Below are positions 34,673 to 42,794 of a stretch of 64,000 nucleotides of DNA, piece after piece. Source of the DNA: Nitrospira sp. (lineage in GTDB: Bacteria; Nitrospirota; Nitrospiria; Nitrospirales; Nitrospiraceae); NCBI GenBank assembly GCA_024760545.1, contig CP060502.1:124001-188000 (forward strand), in the 5' to 3' direction. Every line of letters starts with the position of its first letter. The stretch's first letter is position 1. Both the position numbers and the translations under genes were made by a program. The notes beneath the pieces are model-generated. The model was not told the DNA's origin. It did not search any database and was given only the letters and a program-made list of their open reading frames with translations.

Positions 34673-35635
34673 ATGCCTGACCAGTCTGTCACCTCCCCTG
34701 CGGCTCCCCCATCGGCCCTCGATTATGACGAGGCTGCCACCTGGGTCGCACAGTATCTCTCGGCCTGTGAGGTCGAACTCGCCGCCGAGACCCTCGACAC
34801 CTATCGGCGGAAACTCTCGCGGTTTCTCTCCTGGTGGGCGGGCCTCACCCCCCGTCCACTCTGTACCGCGCAATTGGCGTTTCGCTATGCCCGTCACCTC
34901 CAGGACCAAGCCGGCTCCAGTCGATCCCACAATCTCCATTTTGCCGTCCTCCGACGCTGGGGCTGGTATCTCGTCACGCAAGGACGTCTCGAGACCAATC
35001 CGTGGCAGCGGGTCGTGCCCCCACGCCAACCGGTCCAGTTGTCGACCGACTGGTTAGTCTTTCGGGAAATCAAACAGCTCTTACAGAGTTTCGACTGTGA
35101 GAAACTCAGTCAGCACCGTGACGCCGTCCTCTGCCGGCTGATGTTAAAAACCGGCGCGCGAGAAACGGAACTGGCGCGGGCCCGTCTCAAGGATCTCCGG
35201 CCCATCGGGCCGGATGGAACAGAAGCCTGGCTGACGCTACAGAGCAAAGGGAAGCAGACAGAGGAACCCGTGCTCATCGTGGCGTCGCTCAAACAGGATC
35301 TGGATGATTATCTGCGGCGACGCTATCCGAGCGGCGCCTACCCTCCCGACGCGCCCCTCTTCACCACGTACACGGACGACGACGAACGGCCGATGCCGCC
35401 GAGAGAAATGCGACGCCGCATCACGGCCGCCTTGCGCCGCGCCGGGATCAAACGGCCGGGCATTACGCCCCTCTCCCTGCGGCACACCGCCGGCAAGCAG
35501 GCCTTGGCTAAAAAAGCGCCGCCGGTGGCCGTCCAAGAGATGCTGCGGCATGAACATATCCGCACCACGAAACGCTTGATCGACCAGGAACATCGCCGCG
35601 CCACGGCCGCCGAACGGTTTCTCTCTCATTACTAA
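34673..35635 (+). CDS. XerC-like tyrosine recombinase with unusual active site
   Basis: This 320-residue protein has an N-terminal SAM-like core-binding domain (TWVAQYLSACEVELAAETLD, then SRFLSWWAG) and a C-terminal recombinase domain with Arg in KTGARETELA near 162 and Lys in LQSKGKQ near 191. The second box reads TPLSLRHTAG where TPHxLRHT is usual, so the first His is Leu. The last box is LRHEHIRTTKRLIDQEH, where the nucleophile Tyr of TTxxY is Leu; the only nearby Tyr is the final residue. It may be inactive, use a different residue, or serve as a DNA-binding factor. It begins the plasmid-like section of the window. Confidence 0.8.
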   Translation: MPDQSVTSPAAPPSALDYDEAATWVAQYLSACEVELAAETLDTYRRKLSRFLSWWAGLTPRPLCTAQLAFRYARHLQDQAGSSRSHNLHFAVLRRWGWYLVTQGRLETNPWQRVVPPRQPVQLSTDWLVFREIKQLLQSFDCEKLSQHRDAVLCRLMLKTGARETELARARLKDLRPIGPDGTEAWLTLQSKGKQTEEPVLIVASLKQDLDDYLRRRYPSGAYPPDAPLFTTYTDDDERPMPPREMRRRITAALRRAGIKRPGITPLSLRHTAGKQALAKKAPPVAVQEMLRHEHIRTTKRLIDQEHRRATAAERFLSHY

Positions 35636-35650
35636 GCTTAGGCCAGAAAG

Positions 35651-35670
35651 CCCACGGCTTCAGTCGTGGG
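35651..35670 (+). repeat. Hairpin after the recombinase gene
   Basis: CCCACGGCTTCAGTCGTGGG folds into a near-perfect stem with a two-base loop, 15 bp after the recombinase stop. No T-run follows. Hairpins of this kind are common at IS200/IS605 ends and as weak terminators. Confidence 0.45.
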
Positions 35671-35830
35671 AGTGTCAATAAGCCACACGACACCCGTTGC
35701 CCATGGCCCGCTCGAGCACGAAGGGCCTCCGTCCGTCGCCGGCTAGACTCCTGGGCGAAACCTCTCCAACACGACTCCACGCCATGCCGAGTGCCAGTGA
35801 TGTCCCATTTGCTGATCCAGCGAGGAATCG

Positions 35831-36388
35831 ATGCCCTCAAGACGTTCCAGCCGATACACGATCACCACCGCCACTGCTGCTCTTTCCACGGCACCCCCGA
35901 TGCCAGGTCCTCCATTGCCCGATCCGGTTCATCAGACCCGTATCCCCAGAATCAAGCTCATGGCCATTCGAGAAGCCTCGCTTCCGTACCCAGCTCGGCG
36001 GATCTCCCATAGCCAACACGTCTTCGAGTTGCTCCACGACTACTTTCACGGCCATGATCGTGAGGAAATGCTCGCGATCCTTCTGGACAGCAAGAACTGC
36101 ATCATCGGGCTCCATACCATCTCTATCGGCTCACTGACTCTGTCCATTGTGCATCCGCGCGAGACATTCAAGGCAGCTGTCCTCATGAACGCCGCCGGTC
36201 TGATTCTCGCCCACAATCATCCCAGCGGGGATGCCACGCCCAGCTCAGAAGATCGCACACTCACCGCGCGACTCACCCAAGCCGGAGATCTCTTGGGAAT
36301 CAGGGTGCTCGATCATGTCGTGGTCGGCGACAACCGCTATGTCAGCTTTGCCGACCAGGGCTGGCTCGTACCGACCTCGTCCGCTTAA
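35831..36388 (+). CDS. RadC-like JAB/MPN-domain protein
   Basis: The conserved part (from about residue 45, MAIREASLPYPARRIS) is a RadC/JAB domain. It has HPRETFKAAVLMNAAGLILA, then HNHPSGDATPSSED (the HxH...S...D metal-binding motif), LGIRVLDHVVVGDNRYVSF and a C-terminal GWLVP. RadC-type proteins are frequent on plasmids, integrative elements and phages, but their function is not established. The start is uncertain: ATG 35831 gives 185 residues with a proline-rich, poorly conserved start, while ATG 35960 gives a 142-residue protein nearer the core domain. Confidence 0.85.
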   Translation: MPSRRSSRYTITTATAALSTAPPMPGPPLPDPVHQTRIPRIKLMAIREASLPYPARRISHSQHVFELLHDYFHGHDREEMLAILLDSKNCIIGLHTISIGSLTLSIVHPRETFKAAVLMNAAGLILAHNHPSGDATPSSEDRTLTARLTQAGDLLGIRVLDHVVVGDNRYVSFADQGWLVPTSSA

Positions 36389-36431
36389 GCGGAAAGGCCC
36401 GGCCTCGGATCGTAATAGCACTATAGGACCT

Positions 36432-37193
36432 ATGCGGACATCCAACCCCCCACAGCGACGACGAGCCTCGCTCAGCGACCGGCTGCCCGAGCTGGCCGCG
36501 GAATGGCACCCAACCCTCAACGGAGCGCTCACCTTCGACCGATTAAGCACCGCTTCCACCATTCCCGTCTGGTGGCAATGCCTCCGGATGCCCACACACG
36601 TTTGGCAGGCCTCGCTCAAATCCCGCTATAGTAAGCACAGCGGCTGCCGACGCTGCCGCCTGGCTCTGAGAACCTATCAGGGCATCGCGTTTTGCAACCG
36701 GACGCTGGCCGTCACATCCCCGGCGATCGCCGCCACGTGGCATCCCACAAAGAACGGCGCCCTCACCCCCCACGATGTCACCCTCAATTCACGCTATCGG
36801 GCGTGGTGGCAATGTCCGATCGATCCGACGCATGTGTTTGATACCACCGTCAATAATCGACGGCGGAGCGGATGCCCGTATTGTGCCGGCCATCGCATCC
36901 GAAAAACCAGTACGCGACAGCGCAGCGCTGACCAGCTGCTCACCACACTTCCGCACCTGGCGAAAGAATGGCATCCGGATCTCAACGAGGATCGCACCCC
37001 GGCGAATTTCTCCACCGGATCCGCACTCATCGTCTGGTGGCAATGTCCTCGAGACAACAAACACACCTATCTCGCCAGTATCCGTTCCCGAACCCGCCTG
37101 AAGTTCCCGGTCTCCTGCCCCGAGTGCCGACGCATCAAACGCGAGCTGATCCGCCTCCATCGGGAAGCGCATACCCCTATGGTAGTGAGGTAA
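36432..37193 (+). CDS. Triple zinc-ribbon repeat protein (DUF4379-like)
   Basis: This 253-residue protein contains three copies of a module with the pattern EWHP/TWHP-x-x-NG/NE...WWQC-x(4-6)-H-x-(F/W)-x(10-14)-C-x-x-C, at roughly residues 23-75, 98-155 and 174-237. Examples are AAEWHPTLNG, WWQCPIDPTHVF, SGCPYCAG and KEWHPDLNED. Each module should bind one zinc through two Cys pairs or Cys/His. Proteins with such probable zinc-ribbon repeats are often encoded near homing or restriction nucleases. I see no nuclease domain here. ATG 36432 follows the RadC gene by 43 bp and may share its message. Confidence 0.75.
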   Translation: MRTSNPPQRRRASLSDRLPELAAEWHPTLNGALTFDRLSTASTIPVWWQCLRMPTHVWQASLKSRYSKHSGCRRCRLALRTYQGIAFCNRTLAVTSPAIAATWHPTKNGALTPHDVTLNSRYRAWWQCPIDPTHVFDTTVNNRRRSGCPYCAGHRIRKTSTRQRSADQLLTTLPHLAKEWHPDLNEDRTPANFSTGSALIVWWQCPRDNKHTYLASIRSRTRLKFPVSCPECRRIKRELIRLHREAHTPMVVR

Positions 37194-37274
37194 TCAAACG
37201 TGCATGAACCGGTTTTTCGCTGTTGCAACCCCGAAGAACCCTCCGGTATAGTTTCGTCCGTGCACGTTTGATTA
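37191..37274 (+). promoter_or_regulatory. Promoter framed by a perfect 14-bp inverted repeat
   Basis: TAATCAAACGTGCA (37191-37204) recurs as its exact reverse complement at 37261-37274. Between them is a promoter-like pair, TTGCAA (37223-37228) and TATAGT (37247-37252), 18 bp apart. The right arm would cover the transcription start region and the left arm lies upstream of -35, which suits a regulator that bridges both sites. The downstream gene starts at 37303. Confidence 0.6.
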
Positions 37275-37302
37275 CGTCTGTGAAATCGGCCACCGAGGCG
37301 AG

Positions 37303-38022
37303 ATGCAAGCTCCTCCGATCTCGGATCTCAGTCGTTCTTCCACATCCGACACGCCGGGGTCCCCTGGCACCGCCATCACCCCGGCCTTTGTCCAAGCCCT
37401 CACGGCAGCCCGGCCACTCCATCCAAAACAGGTCCAACTCCTCGCCTTCCTGACGGCCCACCGGCATCCGCACACCCCTGAGCACACCACCCCGTTAAGC
37501 TATGCCCACATTCATCACGGAACCGGCGTTTCAATCGACCACATCCGGCGCAATGGCTTGCAGGGCTTGTTCCGGAGCGGGCTGATCAGCGTCGTCTCCC
37601 AGACCTTTGCCGGCACGATCTATCGCCTGACGTTTGACCACGCCACAACAGAGGCACTCATCACGCATCTGCAAGTCACGCCGGCGGGGTCCGGAAGTAG
37701 CCGGGCACCCCATCCAGGGCCAATGCCCCAAGACACGATGCCCTCCTTCCAGACGATCGAAGCCCACTTGATCCTGTTACAGCAGATTCATGAGCAACGC
37801 CAGGAGCTCGTACGGCAGGAATTTCTCTCGCAGCTGACTCCAGGCCAACGGCAATGGCTCGCCGCCCACGCCAAACGCACCGTTGATGCCCAGCACGATA
37901 TCCGTATCCTTGGGCACCGTGTCCCTCACTATGAGGCACAGCGACGAGCGTTGATCGATGAATGGATCTCACGGCAACGGTACGGAGAAGATGTCCCTTC
38001 CCATGGGTCACAGATGGAATAG
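37303..38022 (+). CDS. Predicted winged-helix protein, unrecognised
   Basis: This 239-residue protein is not recognised. Residues 45-105 look like a winged helix-turn-helix (HPKQVQLLAFLTAH, then THHGTG-like VSIDHIRRNGLQGLFRSGLI followed by a strand TIYRLTF). The second half (from about 150) is a long charged helix (IEAHLILLQQIHEQRQELVRQ). This plan fits a DNA-binding regulator or plasmid replication/partition accessory protein. It sits directly behind a promoter framed by an inverted repeat, which it may bind itself. It is followed by the HU gene. Confidence 0.6.
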   Translation: MQAPPISDLSRSSTSDTPGSPGTAITPAFVQALTAARPLHPKQVQLLAFLTAHRHPHTPEHTTPLSYAHIHHGTGVSIDHIRRNGLQGLFRSGLISVVSQTFAGTIYRLTFDHATTEALITHLQVTPAGSGSSRAPHPGPMPQDTMPSFQTIEAHLILLQQIHEQRQELVRQEFLSQLTPGQRQWLAAHAKRTVDAQHDIRILGHRVPHYEAQRRALIDEWISRQRYGEDVPSHGSQME

Positions 38023-38134
38023 CTCCATACCCGCAGAGCATTCTCCTGAATACACCTGCTCGATTTGTTACGATCTTGACACCACCACCGCATCCCTATA
38101 CAAGTACGACACACAACGCACGAGGAGTCTATCG

Positions 38135-38422
38135 ATGGCAAAATCCTTAACCAAATCCCAAATCGCCGATCATCTTGCACAAAAGTCAGGCTTGACGAAA
38201 AAAGCCGTCATCCAATTCCTTGCTGACTACGCCGGGCTTGCCTATCGAGAAGCCAAAAATGGTTTTCCGATTAACGGACTAGGAAAGCTTGTTCTCCGTA
38301 ACCGGAAGGCCAGAATCGGACGCAATCCTCAAACCGGTGAAGAGATCAAGATTCCGGCCAAGCGGGTGGTCAAGTTCCGTATCGCCAAGGCAGCCAAGAA
38401 CGCCATCCTCGGCAGTAAATAA
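38135..38422 (+). CDS. HU/IHF-family DNA-binding protein
   Basis: This 95-residue protein is a standard HU fold. It has the N-terminal helices SQIADHLAQKSGLTKKAV, the turn FPINGLGKLVLRNRKAR, the DNA-binding arm GRNPQTGEEIKIPAKRVVKF and the C-terminal helix. ATG 38135 has a GAGGAG ribosome site; an in-frame start far upstream is less likely. HU bends DNA and supports replication and recombination. Being carried on this plasmid-like section it is probably the element's own copy. Confidence 0.95.
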   Translation: MAKSLTKSQIADHLAQKSGLTKKAVIQFLADYAGLAYREAKNGFPINGLGKLVLRNRKARIGRNPQTGEEIKIPAKRVVKFRIAKAAKNAILGSK

Positions 38423-39165
38423 TCCTCAACAAGCATACTCTCCATAAGAGAACCTACCCGCTGAATCATCGCTTGTCGGAAGTTCGTGTAGCCGGCAAAA
38501 CAATGGCTCAAGACAGGATTCTCTGCAACCTTCCCACGGTCACAAACCGAGTGGTTCCACCCCTTTTCCCCCGGCACGGAGACCCCGGCCTTCAGACCGT
38601 GGCGGATGTCAATCCAAAGCACAGTCTATTCCCCATCCGTTTCACTCAAGCATGCTGAACGCTGAAGCATAGTTTTGTCGATCCGACTAAACTATGCTTC
38701 TAAACGGCCACGCAAGCATCCACTGAAACACTTGCCTACGTACTCTCACGACCGTCCGGCTGGAAGTCACCTGCATATTCCGCTGAATCCGGCCGCCGAT
38801 TCCGAGCGAATCCGGCCACTCTTTAGCCCCCTCTCCACGACGCAGGACGTCAATAGTCTCTCTGTAGAGGCCAACCTCCGTGCGGCCTGTTGACCAGGGG
38901 GGTCGCAAAGAGGTCGGGATGGTTTTCTGACAGGCAGACCGAAGATTGGGGGAAGATCCTCATGCTCGACCGCCTTCATCTTGCTGCCAGAGCCCCTGCT
39001 GCTCACACCCTCGATCACCACAACAAACAGCTACTGCTGATTGGAAATCCTGCAAATGGCTCCCTTTTACATCGTTCCACTTGCATGATGTATGAAGCTC
39101 TTTTCTCGCCCGACACCGTCTCCATGATCTGTTCTGATGTGTGGCCCGAACGTTGAGCCACGACG
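38423..39165. other. Gene-free region with one strong hairpin
   Basis: About 740 bp lie between HU and abiEii. I see no convincing gene on either strand. The main feature is a perfect 12-bp inverted repeat GAAGCATAGTTT (38664-38675) / AAACTATGCTTC (38689-38700) around a 13-base loop. Short open frames here have no ribosome sites or family features. Confidence 0.5.
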
Positions 39166-40080
39166 TCACGTCCAAGGCCCGCCGGCTGGCCAATGACGGT
39201 GAAACATCGCCCTCTTGGCAACCGCTCGCATGGGAGGCAGGAGAAAGCCTCGAAGTAGTTCCACGACCTCACTGAGTGACACCTGTTGCGCCACAAGATG
39301 GCCTTTCCGGACAAAGGCCTTCCACTGCTGTTGTTTAATGGGATCCTTCACAAAGCGATCTGTCAAAGCGGTGGGGATTTCATCCGGAAATGTCGTCTGT
39401 CGCCGTGTGAACGTAGCCTCGAGCGCTTGGCTCAAGACAGAGCCATCAAATGGACGCGCGTTGGCAAGCAGCCAAATGTCATAAAAATCCTTCATGCGGC
39501 TATTCGCTGAATCCAGAATCACCATCGCCTGAAACTTCTCCGCGATCGCACTCTCAGGAGAGTACGCCAGAAGATGGGGTGACGGAAAATCCAGTAACGC
39601 TGGGAAATCAATCGGAATTGGCCCTGGAACGATGACGTCACCAAATCCTACATCCACCTGCATGTTGAGCCGCATCTTTCCGATATGGGCAATGAACGTG
39701 ACACGGATGCCCCCGTACTGATCCTCAAGACGAATGGGCTGGACTCGCACGGTTGCGGCTTCGAAAAGGCATCCGTCATCCAGCACCTTTTGGACACACA
39801 CGTCCTTGATGACCTGCGCCAGCTCTTCCTGGGATAGCGCCTGCCGCCCCATCAGATCGACATCGATCGTCGGGCGCGACAGAGGCGCATCCCAGAGCCG
39901 AAGCATGAGCGCCCCCTTGAGATAAAACCGGGTGGCATGCGGCGATTGGCTGAGGCGGAAGAGGAATCGTTCAATGGCAAAATACTGGAGCAACTCTTGA
40001 AGAGGCCGATCCTGCTCCTTGGCTTGATTGAGCAACCGCTGATGAATCGATGCCGGAAGATTGGACAGAGGTCCGGCCAT
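39166..40080 (-). CDS. abiEii: AbiEii nucleotidyltransferase toxin
   Basis: This 304-residue protein belongs to the AbiEii/AbiGii family of nucleotidyltransferase toxins. The motif order is family-typical: FYLKGALMLRLWDAP near 53-65, the metal-binding PTIDVDLMGR (Asp73, Asp75), a third acidic strand in LNMQVDVGFGD, and ESAIAEKFQAMV with RMKDFYDIWLL downstream. AbiEii toxins add nucleotides to tRNA or other RNA acceptors and halt growth on infection. The start shares a base with the abiEi stop (TAATG), so the pair is coupled in the usual antitoxin-first order. Intact. Confidence 0.92.
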   Translation of the reverse strand: MAGPLSNLPASIHQRLLNQAKEQDRPLQELLQYFAIERFLFRLSQSPHATRFYLKGALMLRLWDAPLSRPTIDVDLMGRQALSQEELAQVIKDVCVQKVLDDGCLFEAATVRVQPIRLEDQYGGIRVTFIAHIGKMRLNMQVDVGFGDVIVPGPIPIDFPALLDFPSPHLLAYSPESAIAEKFQAMVILDSANSRMKDFYDIWLLANARPFDGSVLSQALEATFTRRQTTFPDEIPTALTDRFVKDPIKQQQWKAFVRKGHLVAQQVSLSEVVELLRGFLLPPMRAVAKRAMFHRHWPAGGPWT

Positions 40081-40688
40081 TATGTCAACGCCTCCAGATA
40101 CGGACGCATGACGCGTTCAACTCGGCAGAGACGGGCATACCGAAGCAGCCCACGGGGCGTTACGTGCTTCCGCTCACGAGCCAGTCGCAGCGCCTCGACG
40201 GCCACATCAATGCCGATTTTATTCCGAAACTTAAAGCAGTCCACCACTGTCTTTTCTGGGCCATAGACGCGAAGCGGGACCCCCTCGATGGAATGCGTTT
40301 CGACCCCTTCAGCGTACGCGGCCCCCGTCATCAGAAACACACGAAGCGGAGGGTGATCGAGCCGTGGATACCGGGTCCGCCGAGGCAGCGCAATGTGGAC
40401 TTCGTGCGGAATTTGGGTGGTGAGATCATGGAAGGACAGCGCCGAGATGAGACAGATCACCGCCTGAGGGACTCGACGCGCTACGACCAGGAGATCCGGA
40501 TGGCTCGGCTCCGGCAGTTCGGCCAGCCGGTACACTCCCCGGGTCACAGAGACAAGCCGCCCGGCGTCACGAAGGCGATAGAGAATGCGTGGATGGATCC
40601 CCAGCTTCAGCGCCTGAGAGGTCCGAAGCACACCTCGATGGCGGCGGAAAACAGCTTCAGCTCGACGTTCCAGGTCAACGCGCTTCAT
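40080..40688 (-). CDS. abiEi: AbiEi antitoxin and autorepressor
   Basis: This 202-residue protein has the N-terminal winged helix-turn-helix typical of AbiEi (RHRGVLRTSQALKLGIHPRI, then LRDAGRLVSVTRGVYRL) and a C-terminal antitoxin domain (EVHIALPRRTRYPRLDHP, then RVYGPEKTVVDCFKFRNKIG). AbiEi represses the operon by binding inverted repeats and neutralises AbiEii without stable contact in type IV toxin-antitoxin systems. A matching pair of inverted repeats lies directly upstream (40695-40740). Intact. Confidence 0.92.
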   Translation of the reverse strand: MKRVDLERRAEAVFRRHRGVLRTSQALKLGIHPRILYRLRDAGRLVSVTRGVYRLAELPEPSHPDLLVVARRVPQAVICLISALSFHDLTTQIPHEVHIALPRRTRYPRLDHPPLRVFLMTGAAYAEGVETHSIEGVPLRVYGPEKTVVDCFKFRNKIGIDVAVEALRLARERKHVTPRGLLRYARLCRVERVMRPYLEALT

Positions 40689-40694
40689 ATGTCT

Positions 40695-40740
40695 GGATAC
40701 TTATGCATGCACTTACAGCTAAATGCAAACAATTGTATCC
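40695..40740 (-). promoter_or_regulatory. Inverted-repeat operator of abiE
   Basis: Two 21-bp arms face each other: 40695-40715 reads GGATACTTATGCATGCACTTA, and the reverse complement of 40720-40740 reads GGATACAATTGTTTGCATTTA, about 15 of 21 matching. The arms are just upstream of the abiEi start. AbiEi proteins are known to bind paired inverted repeats in their own promoter, so this is the likely operator. Confidence 0.65.
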
Positions 40741-41362
40741 GCCCAATCACCCGTCCGAAAGTCGCATGACATCAAGCAAGCGACCACGCGAGCTTGGCTA
40801 TCTTGGATAATAATAATCCCATCTCAACCTTGAGAGAGGCTCACAACAAGCTCTGCCTTTCTGACCACTCATCCCATCACCCTGAACGTCATCCGATCAG
40901 CCAGCAGATCGGTTGTGCTTGCTACTTGCTAGAGGTATCCGACCGCTTTGAGTTGTCCATTGGGACATATTGTTATACGCCCCTGGTCTTCATCGTCTGG
41001 CACGTCATCTGATGGTACCTCTCCTCTCACGCGCTTACCCGGCAGAGACGAACGCCATTCGAGATATGGTGACTTCCAATAAGTAGCTGTCCCCATTCTC
41101 CAGACTTCACCATCATTCTTGATCATCCACATCGCTCAAAGACCCCTATCTCGATCGCCTCACCCGTTTCTGGACCCTGCATGACCGTACTCGAGTGACT
41201 CAAGTTCGACAGCGTACGCGTCAGATGAAACATGCTTCCATCTGGCAAACCAGCCAAAGCTCCGTCGCCGCCATACCAGCATAAGCGGCAGCAGCTCGCG
41301 TTCAAGACAGCTGATCTTCCGCTCCCACATCCAATAGTTGCCCCACCCAAGGAGATTTATTC
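40741..41362. other. Gene-free region upstream of the small-gene run
   Basis: About 620 bp between the abiE operator and the zinc-ribbon gene. Open frames of 65-75 codons exist on both strands but overlap one another, lack ribosome sites and resemble no family. I see no clear hairpin or repeat. The promoter for the following run of plus-strand genes should lie here. Confidence 0.4.
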
Positions 41363-41560
41363 ATGTCCATGCCACGTTGCCCACGATGCAAAGGCCTCCT
41401 CGTCCTAACCGCACAAGAGGATAAACCAATCCGCTGTGTAAACTGTGCCGGCCGCTTTCATTACGTGGATGTGACGCGCCATGAAACCATGACACCAGAG
41501 CGGAAACGACGTGGGACACGCCCCGTGAAAAAACGGGGAGTACTCTCTCGGTCCATATAA
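41363..41560 (+). CDS. Small zinc-ribbon protein
   Basis: This 65-residue protein has two Cys pairs, CPRCKG near 6-11 and CVNCAG near 25-30, spaced as in a zinc ribbon, followed by a basic tail (ERKRRGTRPVKKRG). It is probably a nucleic-acid-binding or transcription-linked factor. It has a GGAG ribosome site and leads a run of short plus-strand genes. Family not recognised beyond the ribbon. Confidence 0.75.
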   Translation: MSMPRCPRCKGLLVLTAQEDKPIRCVNCAGRFHYVDVTRHETMTPERKRRGTRPVKKRGVLSRSI

Positions 41561-41597
41561 CGATCAGGAGAAACTACACCCTGGGAGACTCGGAGAC

Positions 41598-42122
41598 ATG
41601 ACCGGCACCACCTATCGGCAATTCCTCAAGTACGCCCCCGGCCCCTTTGCACTCTACCTGGTCGACACAGAGTCCACTCCGCACCCGCAAGTGGTATGGC
41701 TCATCAAAACGAGTCACGCGCTCATTGAGACACTGGGCCCTCTGCCCTTAATCGGAGTCCGCAACGGATTATTTGACAGCTCTTCGGCCGTCGTAGTCCT
41801 GTCCATGATTAGCCTTGGAGCACCATCCACGAACACATTGTTCGAGTGCTGGATGAACGGCTGTAACCAGAACCATGACGGACTTCGGGCAATACAAGTC
41901 CTCCAATCCCAACCGAGTATTCTTCTCCATCTCTTTGATGAATCCGGCAATGAACGTCGAGCGCTTCGCATCGACAACACCTTTCAGACCTTCTTCCATC
42001 AATGCGAATGTTGCATCACAAGCCGAACACCTTGGGCCATGTCCACATTTGACACTGCCAAAGCAGAAATCTATCTGCGATACCCATCAATAGATGCCCT
42101 CTGGACGGCTCTGACCGCCTGA
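41598..42122 (+). CDS. Hypothetical protein
   Basis: This 174-residue protein is unrecognised. A ribosome site (GGGAG and CGGAG) precedes ATG 41598. It contains mixed strand and helix predictions and a Cys-rich patch (FHQCECC) near 131-137 without a full metal-site pattern. It is part of the plus-strand gene run and lies 38 bp after the zinc-ribbon gene. No signal peptide or membrane segment is seen. Confidence 0.7.
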   Translation: MTGTTYRQFLKYAPGPFALYLVDTESTPHPQVVWLIKTSHALIETLGPLPLIGVRNGLFDSSSAVVVLSMISLGAPSTNTLFECWMNGCNQNHDGLRAIQVLQSQPSILLHLFDESGNERRALRIDNTFQTFFHQCECCITSRTPWAMSTFDTAKAEIYLRYPSIDALWTALTA

Positions 42123-42147
42123 CCACTCATAGGAAAGGAACCAGTTC

Positions 42148-42603
42148 ATGTCACATACAGTCGAAATCAAAGATCTCCTCATCCGCGACCTGGCCGCGTT
42201 AGGCCGTGCGGCCACGCGTCTTGGTCTGGAACTCGTCATGGGTCAAACCAACTACCGTTGGTACGGGACCGTGGTCGGCGACCATCCGTTCCCCACCGGT
42301 TTCACCAACCAGGATATCGGGAAGTGCGAACATGCGATCCGAATTCCAAACCAACCGGACGCATACGAGATCGGGATCGTCACCCGACGAGACGGGCTCC
42401 CTGGCTATGCCCTACATTGGGACTTCTGGAAAGGCGGCTATGGTCTCACCGACCGAATCGGCCAGGACGGAGAACTTCTCCGACAAGCGTACGCTCTCGA
42501 AGTCACCCTCGGTCACCTGACGGCGATGAATCACTGTGTCCTGAATCAAACACAGTTGGAAGATGGGTCAATTGAACTGGAACTTGGACAGATTGGAGCC
42601 TAG
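42148..42603 (+). CDS. DUF1257 (Ycf35-like) protein
   Basis: This 151-residue protein fits DUF1257. It opens MSHTVEIKDLLIRDLAALGR, continues with YEIGIVTRRDGLPGYALHWD and has an aromatic-rich middle (WDFWKGGYGL). Near the C-terminus is a tyrosine-containing segment LLRQAYALEV like the last helix of Ycf35 proteins. DUF1257 proteins of cyanobacteria and plastids have no established function. The next gene encodes DUF2997, the partner normally found beside it, which supports the assignment. AAGGAA precedes the ATG. Confidence 0.75.
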   Translation: MSHTVEIKDLLIRDLAALGRAATRLGLELVMGQTNYRWYGTVVGDHPFPTGFTNQDIGKCEHAIRIPNQPDAYEIGIVTRRDGLPGYALHWDFWKGGYGLTDRIGQDGELLRQAYALEVTLGHLTAMNHCVLNQTQLEDGSIELELGQIGA

Positions 42604-42605
42604 AA

Positions 42606-42794
42606 ATGACAACGATCCGCGTACTGATCAAGAAATCCGGCGCCGTGACTGTTGATGTCGTCGGAGGACAAGGGGCCGCGTGCAGCACCCTCACCAAACG
42701 CTTAGAAGACGCACTTGGGCAGCCCTCACAACAAACCATCAAGCCGGAATTTTATCAAGAAACAGTCAGCCAACATGACATCATACAGAGTTAA
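42606..42794 (+). CDS. DUF2997 small protein
   Basis: This 62-residue protein matches the DUF2997 pattern: TTIRVLIKKSGAVTVDVVGG (beta hairpin), then QGAACSTLTKRLEDALGQP with the conserved Cys, and a polar tail ending YQETVSQHD. It starts 3 bp after the DUF1257 stop, with GGAG inside the end of that gene, so the two are co-translated. In cyanobacteria these genes are linked to a ferredoxin gene; none is seen here. Confidence 0.75.
   Translation: MTTIRVLIKKSGAVTVDVVGGQGAACSTLTKRLEDALGQPSQQTIKPEFYQETVSQHDIIQS

Noticed and set aside
34673-35635. Integron integrase IntI
   Set aside because: I see no IntI-specific extra helix, and the canonical His and Tyr are missing. The attC-like sites are about 18 kb away.
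38890-39156. Possible gene on the plus strand (88 codons)
   Set aside because: No ribosome site or family feature, and an equally open frame exists on the other strand.
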